Source of the DNA: a bacterium | Lineage (GTDB): Bacteria; Patescibacteriota; Minisyncoccia; Minisyncoccales; JAGGSE01 | DNA: 12,407 nt | Assembly: GCA_021159225.1 (NCBI GenBank) | Contig: JAGGSE010000074.1 | Coordinates: 1 to 12,407, forward strand | Reading direction: 5' to 3' | Part shown: positions 5,955 through 12,407 of the stretch, in pieces | Position numbering within the stretch: position 1 is the first letter of the stretch | How the letters are laid out: each line of letters begins with the position of its first letter | Made by a program: the position numbers and the translations under genes | The notes under the pieces: model-generated | What the model was told of the DNA's origin: nothing | What the model saw: only the letters and a program-made list of their open reading frames with translations | Database searches by the model: none

Positions 5955-6320
5955 GTGATACCAAATTTGCCGTTTCCGAATATAGAAATGGTAACAAGAG
6001 GAAACATAGCAGAAGTTAAACTAAAGAATCAAGACTTAGCAGACATGTTAAAGAAAGCAGTAGAAAATAGAGGACAAAAGGTAAAAGACGTAGAAGTATA
6101 TCCAGACGCATTCGTAATAGTAGTGGACTTATCCGACTTAGAACGAACTTTAACTAATCAAGGACTGAAAGCTACTATTGAACCTAAAGAAATAAAAATT
6201 ACAATAGACAGAAGGGAGCTAATAAATGCGTTTACTAACGTAACTAACGTAACACAAAAGGGAATAGAAGTTATAGACGAAAGAGATTACATACTACTTA
6301 GAGGTAAAATAACACCATGA
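5955..6320 (+). CDS. Repeated alpha/beta protein, unknown function (121 aa)
   Basis: Starts with GTG behind a clean GAGGTGGT at 5943-5950. Its stop overlaps the next start (ATGA). Two similar halves can be read, at about 16-59 and 77-118. Each has a short strand (IAEVKLKN / IKITIDRR), a helix (DLADMLKKAVENRG / ELINAFTNVTNVTQ) and two strands (VKDVEVYPDAFVIVVDL / IEVIDERDYILLRGKI). The similarity between halves is weak in identity but clear in pattern. The same strand-helix-strand-strand pattern appears in the 176-aa protein at 3010, so both could descend from one module. A place just before the fibre gene suggests a connector or assembly protein; this is inference. Confidence 0.78.
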   Translation: MIPNLPFPNIEMVTRGNIAEVKLKNQDLADMLKKAVENRGQKVKDVEVYPDAFVIVVDLSDLERTLTNQGLKATIEPKEIKITIDRRELINAFTNVTNVTQKGIEVIDERDYILLRGKITP

Positions 6321-8158
6321 CTGTTTGGGAAGACATCCAAACTGCGTTAACCGACTTTTGGAATTGGCTTACTGGGGTAGGTGGTGGTTTTACAGATACT
6401 TTAGGTGAGCTTGGTTCGTGGTTATACGGTGGAATCAAGTGGTTAGCCGATCAGATATATAACGCATGGACTTACTTCAGTAATTGGCTTTATTCGGGAT
6501 TACAATACTTATCAGACAGACTAAAGGAAGGATACGAAGCAATAGCACAGTGGATAAGCGGTGGTTTACAATGGATAGGGTCAGGTCTTTCATGGATAGG
6601 TCAGCAATTATACTCATTCGGACAATGGATATGGAACGGAATAGTCAATACGGCAATAACAGTAGCAAATGCAATAGAAGGATTCATTAATTGGGTATGG
6701 GAAGGTATCGTAAACATTTACAACGACATAGTAAACTACTTAGCTTCTTGGGTTCAGGGAATAAACGACTTTTTAAACGATTGGATTAAATCTCTAAGAA
6801 ACAAATTTAAGGACTTTGTCTTAGTTAATACAACGTTACCAGCAATATTCAAGTCATTTGACATGCTTACCGAAGGTAAACTAAAGGAAGGGATCTTGGG
6901 AATGTTAATATCACCTTTTGCAGGTGCGATAGCTGGAGAATTAATAGACGTGGTAATACCGAGACCAAGTAGTGAAAGGATAATGTTCTTCCCAGAGTTT
7001 GCTATACCTACTTTAACCTATTCACCTATTACTATTGAGAAGCCAGAGACACCTACTACACCTTCACCAACTGAAATACCAACTACACCCATGTATCCTC
7101 CAGCAATAGGTTATAGACCAATAGTAGAGAAAGCAAACTCCGTTAGTTCAATGTATGATATATACGTGCAAGGTATAAGAACAATTGATAAATGCAATTC
7201 CGTTAGCTCAGTATATGAAATAATACTACACGGAGAACATGAAGTTTCTAAAGCTAACTTGGTTAGCTCAATGTATAAAATCGTTGTAGCATCACCAATT
7301 GAAATTACTAAATGTAGCTTAGTATATACTATATACGACATTATACAGACCACACCAGTATCAATCGGTAAATGTAACAGTATATCTGCGGGATATGAAA
7401 TTTCCGTGTTTTATGGTTTAACTGTCAAAAAGCTGAGTGAAATATCGACTAAGTATAATGTAATTACGTCAACACCTACATCTATCAAAAAGATAGATAA
7501 AATATCAACAAATTATGATATAACCACACTAACGCCAGTATCAATTGAAAAACTAAGCGAAGTTGTAAGTATATACTCAGTATCGGTTCAGACCGTAACA
7601 CAGATAAGTAGATACAATATCGTATCGTCCATATATCACGTCGAGGTCACAACTGAAGTCCCATTTGACAACTACAGCTTTGAAACGGGTGATTTAACTG
7701 GATGGAACTTAATCAAAGAACAACCGTTCTACAACGGTTCATTTGAAACGGGTGATTTAACTGGATGGAACTTAATCAAAGAACAACCGTTCTACAACGG
7801 TTCATTTGAAACGGGTGATTTAACTGGATGGAACTTAATCAAAGAACAACCGTTCTACAACGGTTCATTTGAAACGGGTGATTTAACTGGATGGAACTTA
7901 ATCAAAGAACAACCGTTCTACAACGGTTCATTTGAAACGGGTGATTTAACTGGATGGAACGTAATAACTGTAATACCACAAACCGTTGCAAAGTATAATG
8001 CAGTTATGGCACTTTATTCTGTAATAACTGGAACATCACAAATAATTGCAAAACATAGCACAGTTGAAACTACGTATGATATTTCAGTGACATCACCACC
8101 TCCAGTGCAAAGTTTGGACGTTAGTTGTTCCATTAAAACTAAATACTCGATTAGTTAA
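6317..8158 (+). CDS. Trp-rich, repeat-built fibre or spike protein (613 aa)
   Basis: Translationally coupled to the previous gene. Four regions are seen. (1) Residues 1-165: amphipathic and very aromatic, with 16 tryptophans and recurring WLYSGLQYL / WISGGLQWIG-like segments. (2) About 166-225: a hydrophobic region (LGMLISPFAGAIAGELIDVV). (3) About 240-267: a Pro/Thr linker. (4) 268-613: nine units of exactly 20 residues (consensus I-x-K-x-x-x-V-S-S-x-Y-D-I-x-V), then the 21-residue array SFETGDLTGWN (454-548), then two further 20-residue units and a final partial one. The repeats should be beta strands, suiting an elongated shaft, with the N-terminus anchoring it in a membrane or virion. No signal peptide or enzyme motif is visible. 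Its neighbours are adhesin and fibre genes. Confidence 0.85.
   Translation: MTVWEDIQTALTDFWNWLTGVGGGFTDTLGELGSWLYGGIKWLADQIYNAWTYFSNWLYSGLQYLSDRLKEGYEAIAQWISGGLQWIGSGLSWIGQQLYSFGQWIWNGIVNTAITVANAIEGFINWVWEGIVNIYNDIVNYLASWVQGINDFLNDWIKSLRNKFKDFVLVNTTLPAIFKSFDMLTEGKLKEGILGMLISPFAGAIAGELIDVVIPRPSSERIMFFPEFAIPTLTYSPITIEKPETPTTPSPTEIPTTPMYPPAIGYRPIVEKANSVSSMYDIYVQGIRTIDKCNSVSSVYEIILHGEHEVSKANLVSSMYKIVVASPIEITKCSLVYTIYDIIQTTPVSIGKCNSISAGYEISVFYGLTVKKLSEISTKYNVITSTPTSIKKIDKISTNYDITTLTPVSIEKLSEVVSIYSVSVQTVTQISRYNIVSSIYHVEVTTEVPFDNYSFETGDLTGWNLIKEQPFYNGSFETGDLTGWNLIKEQPFYNGSFETGDLTGWNLIKEQPFYNGSFETGDLTGWNLIKEQPFYNGSFETGDLTGWNVITVIPQTVAKYNAVMALYSVITGTSQIIAKHSTVETTYDISVTSPPPVQSLDVSCSIKTKYSIS
7118..7657 (+). 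repeat. Nine 60-nt (20-residue) diverged repeats in the fibre gene
   Basis: Nine consecutive coding units of exactly 20 residues, for example PIVEKANSVSSMYDIYVQGI, RTIDKCNSVSSVYEIILHGE and VSIEKLSEVVSIYSVSVQTV. Spacing is invariant while the residues have diverged, indicating an old expansion under structural constraint. Conserved positions are K/R at 5, V/I at 9, S/T near 10-11, Y at 13 and I/V at 15. Confidence 0.85.
7679..7960 (+). repeat. Perfect 63-bp tandem array, about 4.5 copies
   Basis: The 63-base unit beginning TTTGAAACGGGTGATTTAAC occurs at 7679, 7742, 7805 and 7868, with a 30-base partial fifth copy at 7931-7960. I see no base differences between the copies. Each unit encodes 21 residues (NGSFETGDLTGWNLIKEQPF plus Y). 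It is in frame, so gains or losses of units leave the fibre gene open. Confidence 0.95.
7979..8155 (+). repeat. Resumed 20-residue repeats at the fibre C-terminus
   Basis: After the 63-bp array the 20-residue pattern returns: QTVAKYNAVMALYSVITGTS, QIIAKHSTVETTYDISVTSP, and a final 19-residue unit ending TKYSIS. The array therefore interrupts one continuous repeat series. Confidence 0.8.
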
Positions 8159-8167
8159 ATATACTTT

Positions 8168-8174
8168 GGGTGAT
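8168..8174 (+). promoter_or_regulatory. Ribosome binding site setting the adhesin start
   Basis: GGGTGAT lies four bases before the ATG at 8179. The in-frame GTG at 8170 falls inside this motif, so the ATG is taken as the start. Confidence 0.65.
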
Positions 8175-8178
8175 AAAC

Positions 8179-10761
8179 ATGACGCTTGACAATAGTGGTG
8201 GTGGATATTGGAGCAAGTATATAAACATACCGATAACAACTACGCCGACAGAGTATGCACAGTATAAAGTAGTTATAGATCCAACAAATGTAACTGTCTA
8301 TTCAGCCGATGGAACGCAAAAAGCGCAAGGAGATGTGGCTTCAGACTTTTGGGCTAATGTAAAATCAGATGGAAGCGATATAAGAGTGTTCAATCAAAAC
8401 AAAGAACAAAGATATTTCTGGATAGAGGAATGGGACTACGCAAATCAGCAAGCAACAATTTGGGTGAAAGTTGAAGCAAATGATACAGAGTTGAATATTG
8501 CATTTGGTAATCCAAGTGCAACAAAAAGCAGTTATGAAGATATCGGCAGAGTCGGTCTATTTGGAGATGACAATTTCACAACTGAAGCAATTAGTGTTAG
8601 TAAAGTTCTAATCGCAAGTGATGGGATCGGACAAAGAGACCATAACACAGTCATATTTAGAAATCCTGTATGGGTGCACAATGGCATAGTATACGGTGCA
8701 TACTTGAGGCAGACGGACGGTAATTTGATTGTATTTAAATACGACCCATCAACAGGAAATATCGAAACATTCGATACTGGTTACACAACACCAAGATATA
8801 CCGACTCACATTGTGGTGCAAGTATAGCAGTCGATTCTGACGGATATATCCATGTTTCTATTTTAAGTCACGGGTGGGGTTCACCAGTTTTCATTAGAAG
8901 CACAAATCCAGAGGACATAACTAACTGGACTACGGAAGATTATCCACGATCATCTGATAATATAACATACCATCAGTTCTTTATGACACCAGATGGAACT
9001 TTGTATGCATATTATAGAGAAACTACAGATATCTGGAAGCTTGTAAAATGGAATAATTCTACACAGTCATGGGAAACAGTAGTCGATAACTTAGTTGAGA
9101 AAGGGTCGGATCCAGACATATATAGTGTGTATTTAGATATTATACCAGATAAAAATGGTAGACTTCACATGGTGTTCTTATGGAGGTCAGGTGATGAGCC
9201 TATAACATCGAGAAATTTTGCTTATGCATACTCAGACGATAGCGGTGCAACATGGAAACATATAAACGGTAGTCCATACACATTACCGATTACAGAGGAT
9301 CAAATAACTCAAGACGATTGTGTAGATCCATCGAGCCACAACACAATGGTTCCGATAATGAATCAAATGAAGTTCGATGTTGATCTTAATGGAAATCCAA
9401 TAATAGCTTATGTAAAACAAGATGGTGCTCACTTAAACTACTTTGTTTCTCATTATGACGGTTCTTCGTGGAATGTTCAACAACTAACTTACTACACATT
9501 TACACCTGACGGAATATATACAATGTGTCAATGGAATTTTTCAAGACCGACAGTGATAGTTAAAGAAGATGGAAGAGCATTTATTTTCACGAGACACTAT
9601 GAGAATAGTCAATTCGTTCTTTACTATGCAGACCCACCATATACCGACTGGGATTACTTGATACTCGGAGGAGACAGAGTTGGTAGGTCTGAATACGGAT
9701 TGGACTTCCATCACTTTAAGAATAGTGGAGAAGTTATTTGGCTGTGGTCACCAACTCTCGGAACCGACCCAGCACCGATATATTTGTATATATTCAATCC
9801 ATCCTCAATTTCACTAACAACTGTAGATGAAATAAATACCATGAAATGGGCTGATTACAGCGAAACTGGAACAACAATAAGTGTGAGCAATGGAATTCTA
9901 ACGATAGACAATGGTGCAGATAATATAGATGGTAAACTTACAGTTGTAGAAAAAACGTTCAGCGAAAACATTGTGATAGTGTCTAAAGCAAGACTCGCAA
10001 CATATTATATTGACAACACAAATTGGATGGGATGGATGGCTCTCGGAGATACAGCGGATGCATGGGTAGTAAATACAGGTTCAGGATACAATGCTTTAGT
10101 AAAAGCAAACGGAAACGGACAAATGCTAAAAGATGGGTCTACAATAGTCGGTGATACTGCTCTCGGCGTTGATACATCGCAATGGCACAAATATGCTTTT
10201 GTAGTATCAGATAGTGGTGTAAAATTACTTGTTGACGACATTGAGAAACTAACATACTCAGAAAGTATATCAAGAACGGGATATGTAGGTCTTAGAACGT
10301 ATGGAGTAAATGCTGAGTTTGATTACATATTTGTTGCAAAGCTCGCCGACCCTGCCGACTTCGGGACACCAACGATACTAACATTTGACGAAACAGGTGT
10401 ATATGTAACAAATGAGGATTCATACCATGGGACATATAGCTGTAAATTTATAGTAGACGCAAAATCAGATGAAGGTGAAAAATACGTAGGAATAAAGCAA
10501 TCACAAGACCTTACTGGATTCAGTAAAGTGAAATTTGCACTGAAAATAATAGAGCTAGCAGGTCATTGTGCTTTTGAAGTATGGTTAGACGACTACAAAC
10601 TAGTTGAATATACCAACACAACATCAGACTGGAAAGAGAAAGAAGTAGACGTATCAAGCATTAGTGGAACACATGAGATAAAATTCATAGCTAGAGCAAA
10701 AAACTATACAGAAGACAGAAAAATAGTAGCATACCTAGACAAAGTAGTAAAGTCACAATGA
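8179..10761 (+). CDS. Multidomain adhesin: DUF2341, beta-propeller, ConA-like, CBM-like (860 aa)
   Basis: Residues ~8-120 match the DUF2341 pattern (YWSKYINIPI, YKVVID, FWIEEWDYANQQATIWVKV, then LNIAFGNPSAT). A long region at ~140-545 carries repeated blades (SIAVDSDGYIHVSIL, MTPDGTLYAYYRE, IPDKNGRLHMVFLW, FDVDLNGNPIIAYVK, VKEDGRAFIFTRHY). It includes a perfect Asp-box, SDDSGATW, at 352-359, as in BNR/sialidase-like propellers. Residues ~551-735 look like a ConA/LamG sandwich (VSNGILTIDNG, WHKYAFVVSDSGVKLLVDD). The last ~130 look like a carbohydrate-binding jelly roll. DUF2341 normally runs straight into the ConA domain, so the propeller seems to be inserted at that join. A host-surface glycan binder, possibly with glycosidase activity, is likely. 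It overlaps the next gene by ATGA. No signal peptide is visible. Confidence 0.88.
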   Translation: MTLDNSGGGYWSKYINIPITTTPTEYAQYKVVIDPTNVTVYSADGTQKAQGDVASDFWANVKSDGSDIRVFNQNKEQRYFWIEEWDYANQQATIWVKVEANDTELNIAFGNPSATKSSYEDIGRVGLFGDDNFTTEAISVSKVLIASDGIGQRDHNTVIFRNPVWVHNGIVYGAYLRQTDGNLIVFKYDPSTGNIETFDTGYTTPRYTDSHCGASIAVDSDGYIHVSILSHGWGSPVFIRSTNPEDITNWTTEDYPRSSDNITYHQFFMTPDGTLYAYYRETTDIWKLVKWNNSTQSWETVVDNLVEKGSDPDIYSVYLDIIPDKNGRLHMVFLWRSGDEPITSRNFAYAYSDDSGATWKHINGSPYTLPITEDQITQDDCVDPSSHNTMVPIMNQMKFDVDLNGNPIIAYVKQDGAHLNYFVSHYDGSSWNVQQLTYYTFTPDGIYTMCQWNFSRPTVIVKEDGRAFIFTRHYENSQFVLYYADPPYTDWDYLILGGDRVGRSEYGLDFHHFKNSGEVIWLWSPTLGTDPAPIYLYIFNPSSISLTTVDEINTMKWADYSETGTTISVSNGILTIDNGADNIDGKLTVVEKTFSENIVIVSKARLATYYIDNTNWMGWMALGDTADAWVVNTGSGYNALVKANGNGQMLKDGSTIVGDTALGVDTSQWHKYAFVVSDSGVKLLVDDIEKLTYSESISRTGYVGLRTYGVNAEFDYIFVAKLADPADFGTPTILTFDETGVYVTNEDSYHGTYSCKFIVDAKSDEGEKYVGIKQSQDLTGFSKVKFALKIIELAGHCAFEVWLDDYKLVEYTNTTSDWKEKEVDVSSISGTHEIKFIARAKNYTEDRKIVAYLDKVVKSQ

Positions 10762-11696
10762 TAATCAACATAATGTGTCCAAGAGGTTCATTTGGAAGTC
10801 TTAACTACTTAGCTAACTTAATGAAACAAATTATAGGCAACAACGTAACCATATCTGGCAACAACCCAAAAGAAGACTATAAACCAAACTACCTAAACAT
10901 CCTAATAGACGAAGGAATATCATCCGTCATATACAAAAGGAAAGCAGATATATGGTGGACAGATACTCCAGCTATGTTACCCAACTCTTACCACAAAATA
11001 GACGAAATCTTACTAAACGAACAACTATTCAAGAAACACTACACGGTATCCGAATTCAATAAACAACACTACAAAGAATTAAACATACCCGTAGAAGAAA
11101 CTACAATACCAAGACCGATTAACCCAATTCTTTTTTACTACAAAACGGACTACAACAACACGACATACGACATAATCACAATCGGTAAACATTGTATATG
11201 CGATAGAAAAAACCTAAGATTACAAAGAGAGGTATTCCTAAAACTCAACTTCAGGTATTGCGTTATATCAGACGCATTAATGCCTAAAAGACCTAACTTA
11301 ACCCAATTTAACTTTGGTTCGATAACAGACGAACAAAAGGCAAGGTTACTATCAAAGTCTAAATTCCTTCTTTGGACGTCATTCGCTGAAGGATTTGGAT
11401 TACCCGTTTTAGAAGCTATGGCAGTAGGAACTATACCAATTTACACAGACGTTCCAGCACACAACGAATTCGCAATAGGTATTCCAATTAAACCAGAGGA
11501 CAAAATCAAATCCTGTTGTTACGGAGTTAGAATAATCAAATACGTAATAAACGAAAAAGAAGTAGAAGAAGCCGTCCAATACGCATTATCAATGAACAAA
11601 GAAGAATACGAAGATTTACAATATAGGTGTATGCAAAGAGCAACCGAAATTTACAACGATTTTATAAACAAGTTACCTCTACTACTTAGTGTATGA
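10758..11696 (+). CDS. GT-B glycosyltransferase, family GT4-like (312 aa)
   Basis: Transfers a sugar from an activated donor to an acceptor, probably in the cytoplasm. The C-terminal donor-binding domain is clear: IITIGKHCICDRKNL (G143, K144, R150-K151-N152), then LLSKSKFLLWTSFAEGFGLP followed by VLEAM, holding the E-x7-E motif (E211 and E219), then GTIPIYTDVPAHNEFA. At 312 aa it is shorter than the usual 350-400 because the N-terminal domain is reduced. There is no membrane anchor. It is coupled by ATGA overlaps to both the adhesin and the 48-aa gene, so it may glycosylate a virion protein or alter a host surface glycan. The gene's coding strand looks C-rich and G-poor compared with its neighbours, which could mean a separate origin. 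Confidence 0.88.
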   Translation: MIINIMCPRGSFGSLNYLANLMKQIIGNNVTISGNNPKEDYKPNYLNILIDEGISSVIYKRKADIWWTDTPAMLPNSYHKIDEILLNEQLFKKHYTVSEFNKQHYKELNIPVEETTIPRPINPILFYYKTDYNNTTYDIITIGKHCICDRKNLRLQREVFLKLNFRYCVISDALMPKRPNLTQFNFGSITDEQKARLLSKSKFLLWTSFAEGFGLPVLEAMAVGTIPIYTDVPAHNEFAIGIPIKPEDKIKSCCYGVRIIKYVINEKEVEEAVQYALSMNKEEYEDLQYRCMQRATEIYNDFINKLPLLLSV

Positions 11697-11839
11697 TAAT
11701 TGATGAAAAATACGTAAGAGACCTAATAAGACTAGGAAAACAATTTGCGTTAGTAAGTATAGCTTTAAGTATTGGAACAAAAAGAAAAGAGGAAGGATAT
11801 GGAAATACGAGATGGGGAATAGACGAATGGGGTAGTTAA
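11693..11839 (+). CDS. Small protein of unknown function (48 aa)
   Basis: The ATG overlaps the glycosyltransferase stop (ATGA), and the frame stays open for 48 codons to TAA. The protein starts MIIDEKYVRDLIRLGKQF, has a short hydrophobic stretch (ALVSIALSIG) and ends in a charged, Trp-containing tail (NTRWGIDEWGS). The exact fill between two coupled genes, the ATGA junction and the following ribosome binding site AGGTGAT support it as a real gene. No family recognised. Confidence 0.65.
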   Translation: MIIDEKYVRDLIRLGKQFALVSIALSIGTKRKEEGYGNTRWGIDEWGS

Positions 11840-11849
11840 AGGTGATAAC

Positions 11850-12299
11850 ATGGGTAGTTATACCCCAAAAAGAAATCTATACAAACCCTCGATAAGAGAA
11901 AAAAATTGGGGAGAAAAAGTAAATCAGAACTTTGACATATTAGACGATCACAAACATCCAAGAGAAGACATAACTGATTTCTTTTCAGCACCTTTTTGGC
12001 AAAATATACCAGACAAACCGAGATTCAAAAAAGGAATCAAGACAATTACAGGAAATGGCTCAACTACTGAGTTTGAAGTAAGATTTAGACACAGTTTACC
12101 TTCAGACAAGTTAGTAGTATCAATTAGCACTACGAAACCTACAACAGGCAAGTTCTCTTACATATTTGCATACTTAGAAGACGAAGATAACGACGGTTTC
12201 AGAGAAACGGTAGTCATAACAGTAAAATTCGATACACCTCCAGCGGATGGAGAAGTTGTAGAGATATATTACATAGCCATTGATACTGACTCAATCTAA
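11850..12299 (+). CDS. Tail-fibre-like attachment protein (149 aa)
   Basis: The N-terminal block SYTPKRNLYKPSIREKNWGE followed by KVNQNFDILDDHKH (3-36) is of a type seen at the start of phage tail-fibre and appendage proteins, where it attaches the fibre to the particle. The rest (about 64-146) is a beta domain beginning GIKTITGNGSTTEFEVRF. It continues LPSDKLVVSISTTKPTTG and ends DGEVVEIYYIAID, like beta-sandwich modules of virion proteins. No enzyme motif is seen. It lies behind AGGTGAT in the same operon as the fibre and adhesin genes, so a role in host attachment or in bridging these proteins to the virion is likely. Confidence 0.82.
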   Translation: MGSYTPKRNLYKPSIREKNWGEKVNQNFDILDDHKHPREDITDFFSAPFWQNIPDKPRFKKGIKTITGNGSTTEFEVRFRHSLPSDKLVVSISTTKPTTGKFSYIFAYLEDEDNDGFRETVVITVKFDTPPADGEVVEIYYIAIDTDSI

Positions 12300-12313
12300 A
12301 GGAGGGACGTAAA

Positions 12314-12407
12314 TTGAAAAACAACATAATTGAAGATTTAGAAGAAATACTAAAAGACGAGGATAGTTCACCGCAAGATAGAACCTTAGCTATATGCATA
12401 CTCGAAA
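12314..12407 (+). CDS. Start of a further gene, partial, TTG start
   Basis: A strong AAAGGAGGG site (GGAGGG at 12301-12306) precedes a TTG at 12314 by seven bases. The frame then stays open to the window edge for 31 codons. The visible protein is acidic and helical (MKNNIIEDLEEILKDEDSSP, then QDRTLAICILE). No ATG or GTG lies at the right distance, so TTG is taken as the start. Too little is visible to name it. Confidence 0.65.
   Translation, partial: MKNNIIEDLEEILKDEDSSPQDRTLAICILE

Noticed and set aside
6484..6690. 68-codon + strand frame inside the fibre gene
   Set aside because: Alternate frame of the Trp-rich repeats, low-complexity product, no ribosome binding site.
6317..8158. 613-aa protein as a tail tape measure protein
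   Set aside because: No long coiled coil, no tail-assembly neighbours, and a C-terminal half built of beta repeats.
8154..8162. TTAAATATA as a promoter for the adhesin
   Set aside because: A transcript starting ~26 bases downstream would begin after the ATG; the gene has a Shine-Dalgarno site and is more likely part of the operon.
8170..8178. GTG at 8170 as the adhesin start
   Set aside because: It overlaps the GGGTGAT ribosome binding site that properly serves the ATG at 8179.
10758..11696. Host-derived contamination at the glycosyltransferase
   Set aside because: ATGA overlaps on both sides and shared direction show it belongs to the operon despite its base composition.

Overview
The window looks like part of the genome of a non-tailed virus, or a virus-derived element, of a thermophilic archaeon. 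The evidence is as follows. All genes lie on the + strand and are tightly packed, with several ATGA stop/start overlaps. Ribosome binding sites are of the GAGGTGGT/AGGTGAT type. TATA-like boxes (TTTATAAA, TTTAAATA) sit at archaeal distances from starts. Poly-T tracts stand where terminators would be. Proteins are rich in K, E, R and I, and GTG and TTG starts occur. No terminase, portal, tape measure, integrase or host housekeeping gene is visible. A precise host cannot be named; a euryarchaeal hyperthermophile is my guess.

Layout. Positions 1-366 hold no gene but carry an unusual set of nested inverted repeats and a spaced direct repeat. They could be a replication origin or a structured viral RNA. 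Next come a 581-aa charged, largely coiled-coil protein (376-2121) and a 130-aa protein with a DxD/KGIH/LGxD pattern reminiscent of a minimal archaeo-eukaryotic primase fold (2128-2520); this may be a replication module. A strong promoter then drives a leaderless, codon-optimised 141-aa basic/helical protein (2544-2969). Two unrecognised proteins follow, one of them an internal duplication (3010-4071). A second strong promoter drives a codon-optimised 66-aa membrane protein, the best major coat protein candidate (4111-4311).

From 4354 to 5084 a two-helix membrane protein overlaps a papain-like (MOA-type) cysteine peptidase, forming a possible holin/lysin or entry/egress pair. From 5136 to the end runs a long structural operon. 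It contains a virion-type beta protein, a small hydrophobic protein and a betaalphabetabeta-repeat protein. Then come a 613-aa Trp-rich fibre with a 20-residue repeat shaft interrupted by a perfect 63-bp tandem repeat array, and an 860-aa DUF2341/beta-propeller/ConA/CBM adhesin. A GT4-type glycosyltransferase, a 48-aa small protein, a tail-fibre-like 149-aa protein and the start of another gene (TTG start) complete it.

Taken together, the left part probably replicates the genome and makes abundant virion proteins. The right part builds and possibly glycosylates a host-recognition apparatus. Function calls beyond the glycosyltransferase, DUF2341 protein and papain-like peptidase are largely inference.
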